From Mycobacterium heckeshornense (GTDB taxonomy: Bacteria; Actinomycetota; Actinomycetes; Mycobacteriales; Mycobacteriaceae): a stretch of DNA of 64,000 nucleotides. Below are positions 30,475 to 39,418 of the stretch, in pieces. Each line of letters begins with the position of its first letter. Position 1 is the stretch's first letter. The notes below the pieces were generated by a model. The model searched no databases. It was not told the origin of the DNA and saw only the letters and a list, made by a program, of their open reading frames with translations. A program made the position numbers and the translations under genes. Location: contig NZ_AP024237.1 of assembly GCF_016592155.1 (NCBI RefSeq), positions 1 through 64,000 on the forward strand, written 5' to 3'.

Positions 30475-32028
30475 GTGGCGATCTTCGGGCGAAAGACGGC
30501 GCGCCAGCGTCTCCGGAGAGCGACCCAGGAATCCCTCGCGATTCCGGCCTTCAGCTCCCCGGTTGACTGCACCCCGTGGGTGATCGGCGGGCTTTGGCCT
30601 GCGGAACTGTCGACGGTCAACGCTGAAACCGCCACCGTCGCAGAGTATCTCAAAGCTGATCTAGAGCGGATCGCCAAGTCGGCCAACGAGCAGTTGAAGC
30701 GCATCAGGCAGGCGGGGATGGCCGACCCGGCCCGCAATGCCGAGGAAGCCCGAGTCATCAACGCCGCCCGCGCCTTTGCGGTCCGGCGAGTCGAGTCGAC
30801 CGTTCGCCATCTGCGCGGTGCGCATCAGGAACACCGTATTGAGCATCAGCGCCGCAGCGCCGTCAGTCCCGGTCGAATCACCGCGACGGGGCCGCGGTTC
30901 AAAGTCGCCGCGACCCCGCCTCCCCCAGCGCAGCCGCCCACCGAAGTTCCCGTCGACGACCGTCGGCAGCAGGTCACCGACAATCGCCTCGAGTCGCCAC
31001 CGGTCGACAAGGATCAGGAGGCCGAACCGATTTCGGCCGGCAAGCATGCAGCGCCCGAGCCGGAATCCGACGACACCGCAGCGCAGCCGCTGACGCTCCC
31101 GTCTTCGCCCGATGCGGTTGACACCGACGTGACCGAGGCTCTCGTACCGCCAACCCCGCCGCCGCAGCCGCTCGAGACCGAAAGCCGTGAACCTTCGACC
31201 GTTGCCGAGACGGCCGACGTCGGACTCGACGACGATACCGAGGCGGTTGCGGGCGGGCAGCACGACGCCGCGCACGACAACGACCTCCTCCAAGCCCGGG
31301 CCGCTGACGACACCGATGCCTTCGCGCAGGCGGCCCCGGCCGAGGCTGCCGCCGCAAGCCACCAGCGGGTGGTCCCGGCCCAAAAGGAAACCGACCATCA
31401 ACGCTTGCAGCGATTACTGCAGTTCGTCGCCCGTCAAGAACCCGGATTGCGGTGGGCTGTCGGGCTTCGCGAGGACGGGGCAACCGTCGTGGTCACCGAT
31501 TTGGCGCACGGCTGGATACCTTCGGGAATCACCTTGCCCGCCGGGGTGCGGCTGCTGGAACCGGCGCGCCGCAAAGGCAACGCGGCAGCGCTGCTCGGCT
31601 CCACCACGCTATCGGCGACCTACTCCCCCGGCGACCCGCTCGGCTGGGCGACTGATTTCGGCCCGACCGAATCCTCGGTGCTACCTCGCGAACTGCCCGA
31701 GGTCGACGATCTCGGATGGTTGCTGAGCGAGGCCACGCACTGGCGTGACGGGCTGCCGCGGATGGTGCACACGTTGGCCAAAGCCGGCGCGGCGGGGACG
31801 GGGGTCGTCGACGCCGAACTCGACGTGCTGCGGGTCCACCTCGATACCGCCCGGTATTCTCTGCTGGCGCAGTACCCGGACATCGATCCCGCGCTGCTGC
31901 TGAACTGCCTGCTATTGGCGGCCACGGAAGGCATCGCCGCCGGGGACCGAACTTCAGCGAACTATCACTTCGCCTGGTTCCAGGTGCTGAGCACCCCACC
32001 GGCGAGCAGGTTCAGCACCAATTCTTGA
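30475..32028 (+). CDS. ESX-associated protein of the Rv3899c/Rv0029 family (DUF5631/DUF5632-like)
   Basis: This 517-residue protein has an N-terminal helical region (1-130; ATVAEYLKADLERIAKSANEQ), a long acidic Pro/Glu/Asp/Ala-rich linker (about 135-300) and a folded C-terminal part (about 300-510) with QRLLQFVARQEPGLRWAVGL and TDLAHGWIPSGITLPAGVRL. The C-terminal part matches my recollection of the Rv3899c/Rv0029 paralogues. No signal peptide or membrane segment is seen. GTG 30475 is the likely start. It opens the block leading into ESX-2. Domain names are from memory. Confidence 0.75.
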   Translation: MAIFGRKTARQRLRRATQESLAIPAFSSPVDCTPWVIGGLWPAELSTVNAETATVAEYLKADLERIAKSANEQLKRIRQAGMADPARNAEEARVINAARAFAVRRVESTVRHLRGAHQEHRIEHQRRSAVSPGRITATGPRFKVAATPPPPAQPPTEVPVDDRRQQVTDNRLESPPVDKDQEAEPISAGKHAAPEPESDDTAAQPLTLPSSPDAVDTDVTEALVPPTPPPQPLETESREPSTVAETADVGLDDDTEAVAGGQHDAAHDNDLLQARAADDTDAFAQAAPAEAAAASHQRVVPAQKETDHQRLQRLLQFVARQEPGLRWAVGLREDGATVVVTDLAHGWIPSGITLPAGVRLLEPARRKGNAAALLGSTTLSATYSPGDPLGWATDFGPTESSVLPRELPEVDDLGWLLSEATHWRDGLPRMVHTLAKAGAAGTGVVDAELDVLRVHLDTARYSLLAQYPDIDPALLLNCLLLAATEGIAAGDRTSANYHFAWFQVLSTPPASRFSTNS

Positions 32029-32112
32029 GCAGGTCGCCGTCGGGACCCGCCCTGCTCAGCTGCGGTCGGGGTGTAGTGTCCCCACGACCAGAGCGCGACG
32101 AGGGGGTATGAA

Positions 32113-32466
32113 TTGACGCTGGTCGCCGGCGGTCGAGATACTGGCACGGTGGCGGGGCCGGGCAGTCGGGCGAAGTTGAGCGACAAGGATCTCGTCGAGT
32201 CAGTGCTGCGCGAATTGAGCGAGGCCGCCGACAGGTGGGAGCAGCTGGTAGCCGAAGCCGAAACCATCACCTACAGCGTCGACTTGGGCGATATTCATGC
32301 CGTCGCAAACTCCGACGGCAGATTGGTCGAGCTGACGTTGCACCCGAATGTGATGACCGGCTACACCCACGGCGAGCTGGCCGACCGGTTGAACACGGCG
32401 ATCGCGGCGCTACGTGAGGAGGCGCAAGCCGAAAACGCGGCACGCTACGGGAAAGGCGTCCGGTGA
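32113..32466 (+). CDS. YbaB/EbfC-like small protein (DUF2710-like) upstream of ESX-2
   Basis: This 117-residue protein has a helix-strand-helix pattern (LVESVLRELSEAADRWEQLV, VDLGDIHAVANSDGRLVELT, ADRLNTAIAALREEAQAENA) resembling the YbaB/EbfC fold that recurs in ESX gene clusters. TTG 32113 is the only in-frame start near the GAGGGGGT site. An ATG-AAT-TGA mini-ORF overlaps the TTG. Its stop overlaps the next start as GTGA. Function unknown; EccB-proximal position suggests an ESX-2 role. Confidence 0.7.
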   Translation: MTLVAGGRDTGTVAGPGSRAKLSDKDLVESVLRELSEAADRWEQLVAEAETITYSVDLGDIHAVANSDGRLVELTLHPNVMTGYTHGELADRLNTAIAALREEAQAENAARYGKGVR

Positions 32467-33398
32467 CCGCGGATCCGCTGACGCGTCACGCTCTCGCGGT
32501 GCTGGGTCGCGGCCACGACCTGTTTGGGGTGAGCCGGGCGAACACTGGCGCACTGAAGACACCGGACCCGTTGCGCGACCATGCGGCGAGGATCACCCGA
32601 CCGCCGGCCGGCGCGCGGACCGCAGTGGACCGCGCGCGGCGGATGGCGGGGATGCTTCGAACCAGCGCCGAGGACGATACCGAGCTGGCCGCGGTGTTGA
32701 CTGACGCCCACGCCGACCACGCGGCGGGCCGGCGCGCCACCCGTGCGGTGCTCGAGGATGCATACGCCGACGCGATGCCGGCAGCCGATTCACCGTTAGG
32801 CAGACGGGAAGCGCTGCGCCGCATGGCGGTTCGGCTGCGAATGCAGCGACGCCTCATTCACCGTTCGCGTCACCGGGCACAGCTGCTCGCGCGACGGCTG
32901 CGCCGGATCGGCTACTTGCGACACACCGCGGCCAGCCGTCGGCCGTCGTCGGCGGCAGCGATCCCGCTGGGCGCTGTCCGATACGACAGATCTGTCACGG
33001 CAGGGCCTATCAGGCAACGCGTCGCCGAGGCACTCGATCACATGGGAATCACCGATCCGGTGGCGCGACGCAATTGGCTGCGGGGCTACCAGACATTGAT
33101 AACCCGGGAGTCCGGCGGCCGGGCATCGGCGATCGCGTCGGAACCCGCCACCGCGGCCGGGCCCGCGCAAGCCGACGGGCACGGTCTCGGCTACGCCCGC
33201 GGCATCACCCAGACAATCCCAGCTACCTTCGCCCGGTATCACCAACCCGGCACCTCGACGAACATCTACGACCCGGTGGCCAACATTTGCGCGTCGATGA
33301 ACTATGTAATGCATCGCTACGGCGTCGCCGCCAACGGTGCGAACTTGGTTGCGCTGGTCCAACAGGCGGACGCACGTAGACCGCCGAGAGGATACTGA
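32463..33398 (+). CDS. Transglycosylase-like (SLT fold) protein with ESX-associated N-terminal module (Rv3896c-like)
   Basis: This 311-residue protein corresponds to Rv3896c. The N-terminal 160 residues (with LGRREALRRMAVRLRMQRR) are paralogous to the N-terminus of the NlpC/P60 protein at 26918. The C-terminal part (about 175-311) has a lytic-transglycosylase/goose-lysozyme-like pattern: ITRESGG with candidate catalytic Glu216, ARGITQTIPATFARYHQPG and YDPVANICASMNYVMHRYG. GTG 32463 overlaps the preceding stop. eccB2 starts three bases downstream, so it belongs to the ESX-2 operon. It probably opens peptidoglycan for, or is exported by, ESX-2. Confidence 0.85.
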   Translation: MTADPLTRHALAVLGRGHDLFGVSRANTGALKTPDPLRDHAARITRPPAGARTAVDRARRMAGMLRTSAEDDTELAAVLTDAHADHAAGRRATRAVLEDAYADAMPAADSPLGRREALRRMAVRLRMQRRLIHRSRHRAQLLARRLRRIGYLRHTAASRRPSSAAAIPLGAVRYDRSVTAGPIRQRVAEALDHMGITDPVARRNWLRGYQTLITRESGGRASAIASEPATAAGPAQADGHGLGYARGITQTIPATFARYHQPGTSTNIYDPVANICASMNYVMHRYGVAANGANLVALVQQADARRPPRGY

Positions 33399-33400
33399 CC

Positions 33401-34894
33401 ATGCCGCTCAACCTGTCCAACCGCGACCAGAACTCGGGCCACCTGTTCTATAACCGTCGGCTGCGGGCGGCGATCACCAGGTTTTCGGTCCGCATGAAAC
33501 ACGACGACCGCAAACAGCAAGCCGCAGTGGCGTTGTCGATCGTGTTCGTCCTCATTGGTCTCGGGTGGATGGCTTTGCTGCACATCTGGAAACCCGCCGG
33601 GCTGGTGGGCCAGTCCGCGATCGTCGGAAACCGGGACACCGGCGCGGTGTACGCCAAGATCGACGGGCGGCTCTACCCGGCGCTCAACCTGACTTCCGCT
33701 CGGCTGGCAGTCGGCAATGCGGCCGCCCCGGCCTGGGTCAAGGCAAGCGAAATCGCGAAGTATCCGACCGGGCCGATGATCGGCATCCCCGGTGTGCCCG
33801 ACAGCCTCACGGTCACCCCGAGCAGCGTCTCCGCGTGGACGGTGTGCGACACCGCTCCCACCCGCGGTGCCCGGGCTGCTCCTGTCGTGACATCCATCGC
33901 CGGCGAGCTGTCGGCATTCGGCCGCGCCGCTCCGATGCGCCCGGCGCAGGCGATCCTTGCCACCCACAAGGACGCGACCTACGTGATATGGGGTGGTCAC
34001 CGGTCCCGCATCGACCCCATGGACCGCTCGGTGACCTTCAACCTGGGTCTCGATCCGGGAGTGACGCGTCCGATCGAGATCTCCAACGCCCTGTATGACG
34101 CCATGCCCTCCACCGAACCCCTTGTGGTACCGCCGATCCCGGAAGCGGGGACACCGTCACGGTGGCTGCCCGGCTCGACCGTGGGCAGCGTGCTGGAAAC
34201 CCGCGACGCCGCCGGCACGGTCACCGGCTTTTACGTATTGCTTCCAGATGGGGTACAAAAGATCACCGGCTTCGTTGCCGAGCTGCTGCGCACTGCGAAT
34301 CCGGCAGGTTCGGCTACCCCGACATTGATCACGCCGGACAAGCTGATCCACATCCCCACGGTCGATGTGCTCAACGTCGACTACTATCCGCCCGGCAAAC
34401 TGGATTTCATTGACACAGCGGCTAATCCGGTGACCTGTGTAGCGTGGCAGAAGCAGTCCAGCGACCCGCAAGCCAGCATCACCATCTTCAGCGGCCGGGG
34501 CCTGCCGGTACCGATCAGCATGGATGCCCGGTTGGTGCATCTGGTGCGCGACGACCGCAATCCCGAATCCGTGGAGGCTGATCAGGCGCTGCTGCTGCCG
34601 GGCGCGGCGAACTTCGTGGCGACCACGAGCGGTGTGGCGACCTCCGACAGCCGCGAAAGCCTGTATTGGCTATCACCGCAAGGTGTTCGCTACGGGATCC
34701 AGTCGGATAACCGCACTTTACAAGCACTGGGACTGGATCCGCGTAGCGCTGTTCAGGCGCCATGGCCGATTGTGCGCACATTTGCGGCAGGGCCGGCCAT
34801 CAGCCGCGATAGCGCGCTGTTAGCGCGTGACACCATTGTGGGCAACGGCGCGGTGGCGCCCGTACCCCAAGCCAACCCGCAGGCAGGAGGTTAG
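33401..34894 (+). CDS. eccB2: ESX-2 membrane component EccB2
   Basis: EccB is the core type VII component with one membrane helix and a large periplasmic domain. The 497-residue protein has the conserved cytosolic start (LSNRDQNSGHLFYNRRLRAA), a single membrane segment at about 41-63 (AAVALSIVFVLIGLGWMALL), and a periplasmic region with paired cysteines (for example near VCDTAPTRG and VTCVAW) that stabilise the R-repeats. ATG 33401 follows GAGAGGA. eccC2 begins two bases after its stop. Confidence 0.96.
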   Translation: MPLNLSNRDQNSGHLFYNRRLRAAITRFSVRMKHDDRKQQAAVALSIVFVLIGLGWMALLHIWKPAGLVGQSAIVGNRDTGAVYAKIDGRLYPALNLTSARLAVGNAAAPAWVKASEIAKYPTGPMIGIPGVPDSLTVTPSSVSAWTVCDTAPTRGARAAPVVTSIAGELSAFGRAAPMRPAQAILATHKDATYVIWGGHRSRIDPMDRSVTFNLGLDPGVTRPIEISNALYDAMPSTEPLVVPPIPEAGTPSRWLPGSTVGSVLETRDAAGTVTGFYVLLPDGVQKITGFVAELLRTANPAGSATPTLITPDKLIHIPTVDVLNVDYYPPGKLDFIDTAANPVTCVAWQKQSSDPQASITIFSGRGLPVPISMDARLVHLVRDDRNPESVEADQALLLPGAANFVATTSGVATSDSRESLYWLSPQGVRYGIQSDNRTLQALGLDPRSAVQAPWPIVRTFAAGPAISRDSALLARDTIVGNGAVAPVPQANPQAGG

Positions 34895-34896
34895 GC

Positions 34897-37800
34897 ATGT
34901 CGAAACGAGGGTTCGTGCGGGGCGCCCGTAAACCACCGCCGGCCGTTCCGCCGGTACGGGTGGCGGTTGCTCCGCCACTGGCGCTGCCTGAACGTGAGCC
35001 CCGCAACATCCTCATGATGATTGCCATTCCGGCCTTGCTGGTGGGAATCATCGGCACGTTGGTGGTGATGTACACCTCCGGCGTGCGCTCGCTGCAGTCG
35101 GGTTTCTTTCCGATGATGGGATTATTCGGGTTCGGCGCACTGATGTTCAGCGGGCGCTTCGGGCGAGCCCGCCGTATCTCCTGGGGCGAGCAGGAAAAGC
35201 AGCGACGCAGCTATCTGCGCCAACTCGACGAGGACCGTGAAGAAGTGCAGCGGGCCGCTCAGGAGCAGAAACGCGCCCAGCTGTTCGTCCACGGTGATCC
35301 GCAGAAGCTCGACACCGTCATCGGCGGGCCCCGCATGTGGGAGCGCCGCCCCAACGACGCGGATTTCCTGGACGTGCGCCTGGGGATCGGGATTCAGCAA
35401 GCCAGCGACGCGGCCGTGTCGCTGCAATGGCCCGAGGTTCCCATCGGAGAGGAGCTGGAGCCGGTAACCGGCGGCGCGCTAAGGGATTTCATCCTCGAGC
35501 AAAGCAAGATCCGCGGCATCGGCAAGGTCTTAAGCCTGCGGTCGAAACCCGGATTCAGCTTCATCAGCGACGACCCCGGCGAGCTGCACAGCTTCATGCG
35601 GGCGCTCCTGTGCTCCTTGGCGGTCTACCACAGCCCCAACGACGTCAAGCTCATGGTGGTGACCCGCCACCCCGAGCAGTGGTCCTGGCTGGTATGGCTG
35701 CCGCACAACCACCACGACGAAATGTTCGACGCCTGCGGCCTGCGCCGGCTGGTCTTCGCGTCGCCCACCGAGCTGGAAGAAGCCCTCGACGCCGAATTGC
35801 ACCGCAAAGGCCGCGGGCCGTGGGCCCCGCCGGTCGGTACCAGCCCCTCCTCAATGCCGTCCCCGATGGAGGCGCAAGGCCTGTCGCTGGGTCCGCATTG
35901 GGTGATCGTCGACGACAACACCGGCACTCCCGAGCAGTGGGAAGGCGTGACCGGGCTCAAGGGGATGGCCGGTATCACCGTGCTGCGACTGGCGACCCGG
36001 GCGGGTGTCGGTGTCGGTTTCGCCGAAGAGGACCAGCGATTTCAGCTTCGTGAAGGCCGGCTCTATCACCGCGAGGCGTTCTACGCGGTGGCTGACATGC
36101 TCGCCGAAAGCACCGCACACCGCTATGCACGGGCGCTGGCGCGCTGGTCACCGATGAGCGCCAGCGAGTTGTCCGAAACCGACAGCCAGGCCGGTGAACT
36201 GTTGCGGGCCTTGGGGATCAGCGATCCACGCCGCCTCGACGTCGACCGGCTGTGGGCGGAAAGCCGCGGACGGGGCGATCCCAAGTGGGCGATGGTGCCG
36301 GTAGGGATCAAGCCTGGTGGTGAGCTGCAATACATCATCTTCCGCGCCAAAGACTTCGGCGGGTACGGCTTTCACTCCGTCGTGATCGGGACATCGGGAT
36401 CAGGCAAGTCCGAGCTCTTCCTGTCGTTGTGCAACGGCATCGCGCTCACCCACTCACCGGAAACGTTCATCGTCATTTTTGTCGACATGAAGTTCGAATC
36501 CGCGGCCCAAGACCTTGAAGGTCTGCCCCATGTCGCGGGCTCCCTGTCCAACCTGGGCAAAGACGACCGGCATCTCGCCGAGCGGATGCGCAAAGCGATC
36601 AACGGTGAAATGGAAAGGCGCTACCGGCTTTTCAAAGAGGCCGGTGCTCGCGACGCCAACGAGTACGAGGAGATGCGGCTGGCCGGCCGCGACCTGGAAC
36701 CGGTGCCGATCCTGCTGGTCATCATCGACGAATATCTCGAACTCTTCCATCACCACCCTGAATGGGTCCAGCTGGTCATCCACATCGGCCAGGAAGGCCG
36801 GGGCTGCAATGTGTTCTTCACCTTGGGTGGCCAGCGGTTGGATCTGTCGTCGCTGAGCAAGGTCAAGAGCAATATCGCTTTTCGGATTGCACTGCGCGCG
36901 GAAACCGCTGAAGACTCCCGGGACGTCATTGGCAGCGACGCTGCCTTGCATTTGCCGGCGCGCGAAAACGGCTACGCGCTGCTGAAGGTCGGGCCGCGCG
37001 ATCTCGAGCCGTTCCGGTGCTTTTATCTATCGGCGCCGTTCGTGCTGCCCAAGAAGACCAAGAAAGTCGACAAGACGATCGACGTCAGCTTCTCGAAGCC
37101 TCGTCCGCTCACGTGGGAATACCAGCCGCTCAGCCCGGAGGACACTGCGGCCCTGGCGGAGGCCGACGAACCCGAGGAACCCGACGAATTCCTGTTCCAC
37201 GCTGACGGTTTCAAGAAGAAGAAGATTCTCGACGTCATCCGAGAATCACTTGTGGCGCACCCAGCTCGCGCGCCGCACCAAATCTGGCTGCCCCCGCTGG
37301 AAGTCAGCGAGCCGATCGACGCTTTGGTGGCCTACTGGCGGGGCAAGCCCTGGCATGTCGACTACGGGCAAAACCCGGGGCTGGTGTTCCCGGTCGGAAT
37401 GGTCGACATACCCGAAGAACACGCGCAGCGGGTGCATGTCATCAACGCCGAGATGGACAACATCATGGTGGTGGCAACAGCTCAGCGCGGCAAGTCGACG
37501 ACGTTGATGACCTTGATGACGTCCGCTGCGCTGATGTATCGCCCGGAGCGGGTGACGTTCTTCTGTATCGGGGCGTCGCTGTATCCCGTGGAGGAGCTTC
37601 CCCACGTTGCCGGGGTGGTCAGCCTGAACGACACCGAAGGCGTGTCACGGACGATCGCCACCATCGAGGGGTTGATCCGCGCCCGCGAGGCGTCGTTCAA
37701 GCACTACCAGATCGACATCTCCGAGTTCCGCGAACGACGCTTCGGCGCCGCCGGGGGCGGAGGCACCGATCCCGAGGACAAGTTCGGCGACGTGTTTTTG

Positions 37801-38982
37801 GTCATCGACAACTACGGTGACCTGTACGAGAAGGACCCCGGCATGGGCGACCGCGCGATCGCCATCGCACGACAGGGCCTGTCTTACGGGGTGCACGTAA
37901 TGACCAGCGCCAACGCGTGGTTCGTCGGGCAGAAGCAAGGGATGATCACGGTCTCCAACGCGCGGATACAGCTGCGGCTGAGCAACCCCGACGAAACGCA
38001 GATGGGCACCTCCCCGGAGTTGCGCAAGGCTGCGCGAAACACCTTGGATCGGCCGGGTTTTGGGCTCACCAGGGACGGATACGAGCTGTTGGTGGGATTG
38101 CCCGAAATCACCGGAACCGACGGTGAGCGGGTGACGACCCGCGGTATTGGTGCGCTCATTGCCGGGGTCACGGGTGCGGCTAAGGTGGAGCGCCTGTCCC
38201 GGCTGCCCGAGCGGGTGGAACTGAATCAGGTCATCGAGGCATTCGACCGGACCGCTGATGCGGCCGACCCACTGAACATCCCATTCGCGATCGGGGAGAG
38301 CGCCCTGCAGCCGGTGGCGTTGCCGACCCGAATGGTGCCCAACATGCTGGTGATGGGCCGTCAGCTGTGCGGGAAGACCACGACGCTGGCGGCTTTCGGT
38401 CAGGCGATCATCGAGCGGTTCGGCCCCGAGCAGGCGCAGATCACCATCATCGACCCGAAGACGACACTCATCGGCAAGATCCGGGGTCCCCATGTGCGTG
38501 CCTATGCCTACACCGCAGACGACATCGATGTCGTGGTCAGCGAACTGGCCGAGCTGCTGCGCGATCGTCTGCCACCGTCCGGGCTCAGCCAAGAAGAGCT
38601 GCTGAACCGAAAGCCGTGGGAGGGCGCGCACCACTTTGTCCTGATCGACGACGAGCATGAACTGCGGCCCCACAATCAGGTGATGAAGCCGGCCGCGACG
38701 GCGCCGTTGTGGCCATTCATCGAACGCAGTCGCGAGGTGGGATTGCACGTCATCGCGGCACGGCTGCCCGGCAACTGGGCATCGCAGGTGGTGATGAATC
38801 CCTTCCTGCAGAAGCTGACCGGGTCCCGCTCGCCGACCTTGTTCATGGACAACGACCCAGCGAACGTCAAGGTCTACGGCAGAATCAGCGCCCAGCAACT
38901 GCCCCCCGGACGCGGCTTGCTGGTGACGACCGATGGCGAGATCGAAGGGGTGCTAGTCGGCGCACCCGGGCACCTGGAGTAA
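34897..38982 (+). CDS. eccC2: ESX-2 FtsK/SpoIIIE-type ATPase EccC2 (unsplit)
   Basis: EccC is the motor ATPase and substrate receptor of type VII secretion. This 1361-residue single-chain form has two N-terminal membrane helices (about 30-75), a DUF stalk domain, and three FtsK-like ATPase domains with P-loops GTSGSGKS (498-505), ATAQRGKS (860-867) and GRQLCGKT (1154-1161). The second P-loop has Ala in place of the first Gly. In ESX-1 the homologue is split into two proteins; here it is fused, as in ESX-2. A strong AGGAGG site precedes ATG 34897. Confidence 0.97.
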   Translation: MSKRGFVRGARKPPPAVPPVRVAVAPPLALPEREPRNILMMIAIPALLVGIIGTLVVMYTSGVRSLQSGFFPMMGLFGFGALMFSGRFGRARRISWGEQEKQRRSYLRQLDEDREEVQRAAQEQKRAQLFVHGDPQKLDTVIGGPRMWERRPNDADFLDVRLGIGIQQASDAAVSLQWPEVPIGEELEPVTGGALRDFILEQSKIRGIGKVLSLRSKPGFSFISDDPGELHSFMRALLCSLAVYHSPNDVKLMVVTRHPEQWSWLVWLPHNHHDEMFDACGLRRLVFASPTELEEALDAELHRKGRGPWAPPVGTSPSSMPSPMEAQGLSLGPHWVIVDDNTGTPEQWEGVTGLKGMAGITVLRLATRAGVGVGFAEEDQRFQLREGRLYHREAFYAVADMLAESTAHRYARALARWSPMSASELSETDSQAGELLRALGISDPRRLDVDRLWAESRGRGDPKWAMVPVGIKPGGELQYIIFRAKDFGGYGFHSVVIGTSGSGKSELFLSLCNGIALTHSPETFIVIFVDMKFESAAQDLEGLPHVAGSLSNLGKDDRHLAERMRKAINGEMERRYRLFKEAGARDANEYEEMRLAGRDLEPVPILLVIIDEYLELFHHHPEWVQLVIHIGQEGRGCNVFFTLGGQRLDLSSLSKVKSNIAFRIALRAETAEDSRDVIGSDAALHLPARENGYALLKVGPRDLEPFRCFYLSAPFVLPKKTKKVDKTIDVSFSKPRPLTWEYQPLSPEDTAALAEADEPEEPDEFLFHADGFKKKKILDVIRESLVAHPARAPHQIWLPPLEVSEPIDALVAYWRGKPWHVDYGQNPGLVFPVGMVDIPEEHAQRVHVINAEMDNIMVVATAQRGKSTTLMTLMTSAALMYRPERVTFFCIGASLYPVEELPHVAGVVSLNDTEGVSRTIATIEGLIRAREASFKHYQIDISEFRERRFGAAGGGGTDPEDKFGDVFLVIDNYGDLYEKDPGMGDRAIAIARQGLSYGVHVMTSANAWFVGQKQGMITVSNARIQLRLSNPDETQMGTSPELRKAARNTLDRPGFGLTRDGYELLVGLPEITGTDGERVTTRGIGALIAGVTGAAKVERLSRLPERVELNQVIEAFDRTADAADPLNIPFAIGESALQPVALPTRMVPNMLVMGRQLCGKTTTLAAFGQAIIERFGPEQAQITIIDPKTTLIGKIRGPHVRAYAYTADDIDVVVSELAELLRDRLPPSGLSQEELLNRKPWEGAHHFVLIDDEHELRPHNQVMKPAATAPLWPFIERSREVGLHVIAARLPGNWASQVVMNPFLQKLTGSRSPTLFMDNDPANVKVYGRISAQQLPPGRGLLVTTDGEIEGVLVGAPGHLE

Positions 38983-39097
38983 GGCGAATTGCGCCGCGGC
39001 GTCGGGTACCGCAGAATTCGTCTGGACGAGTGCGCGGGATGTCTTAAGCTCGCATTACTTCGCAGGAACATCCTGCCGACCAACGGGAGGAACACAC

Positions 39098-39409
39098 ATG
39101 ACCGGTTTCCTTAGCGTGACTCCTGAGGCGGTCAATCTGTCGTCCGTTACGGAGATGGTGATCAGCGGCGACATGGCCGCCAACAACGCGGCCGGGGCCG
39201 CGGCCCTCACCGGAACAGTGCCCATGGTGCCCACGTCCGACGACGCGGCGTTCTCGGCAGCGCTGAACGAGGCGGGTGTTGCGTACCTGGGTTCGGTTGC
39301 GGAGCACGTCGGGCAACGGGCCGCCTATGCCGGGGCCCAAGGACTGTCCGCAATCAGCTACGTGGTGCGCGAGCTACTTAGCTCGGTAAACATCTCGTCG
39401 ATCGTCTAA
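39098..39409 (+). CDS. PE36: PE family protein of the ESX-2 locus (PE36-like)
   Basis: This 103-residue protein is a divergent PE protein: it starts MTGFLSVTPEAVNLSS and forms the usual two-helix hairpin with a turn near 38-50. A YxxxE export motif (Tyr88-Glu92, YVVRE) is placed after the second helix, as in substrates recognised by EccC. ATG 39098 follows GGGAGGAAC. It pairs with the PPE gene ten bases downstream, and the heterodimer is expected to be escorted by EspG2. Confidence 0.88.
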   Translation: MTGFLSVTPEAVNLSSVTEMVISGDMAANNAAGAAALTGTVPMVPTSDDAAFSAALNEAGVAYLGSVAEHVGQRAAYAGAQGLSAISYVVRELLSSVNISSIV

Positions 39410-39418
39410 CGAGGCAAT

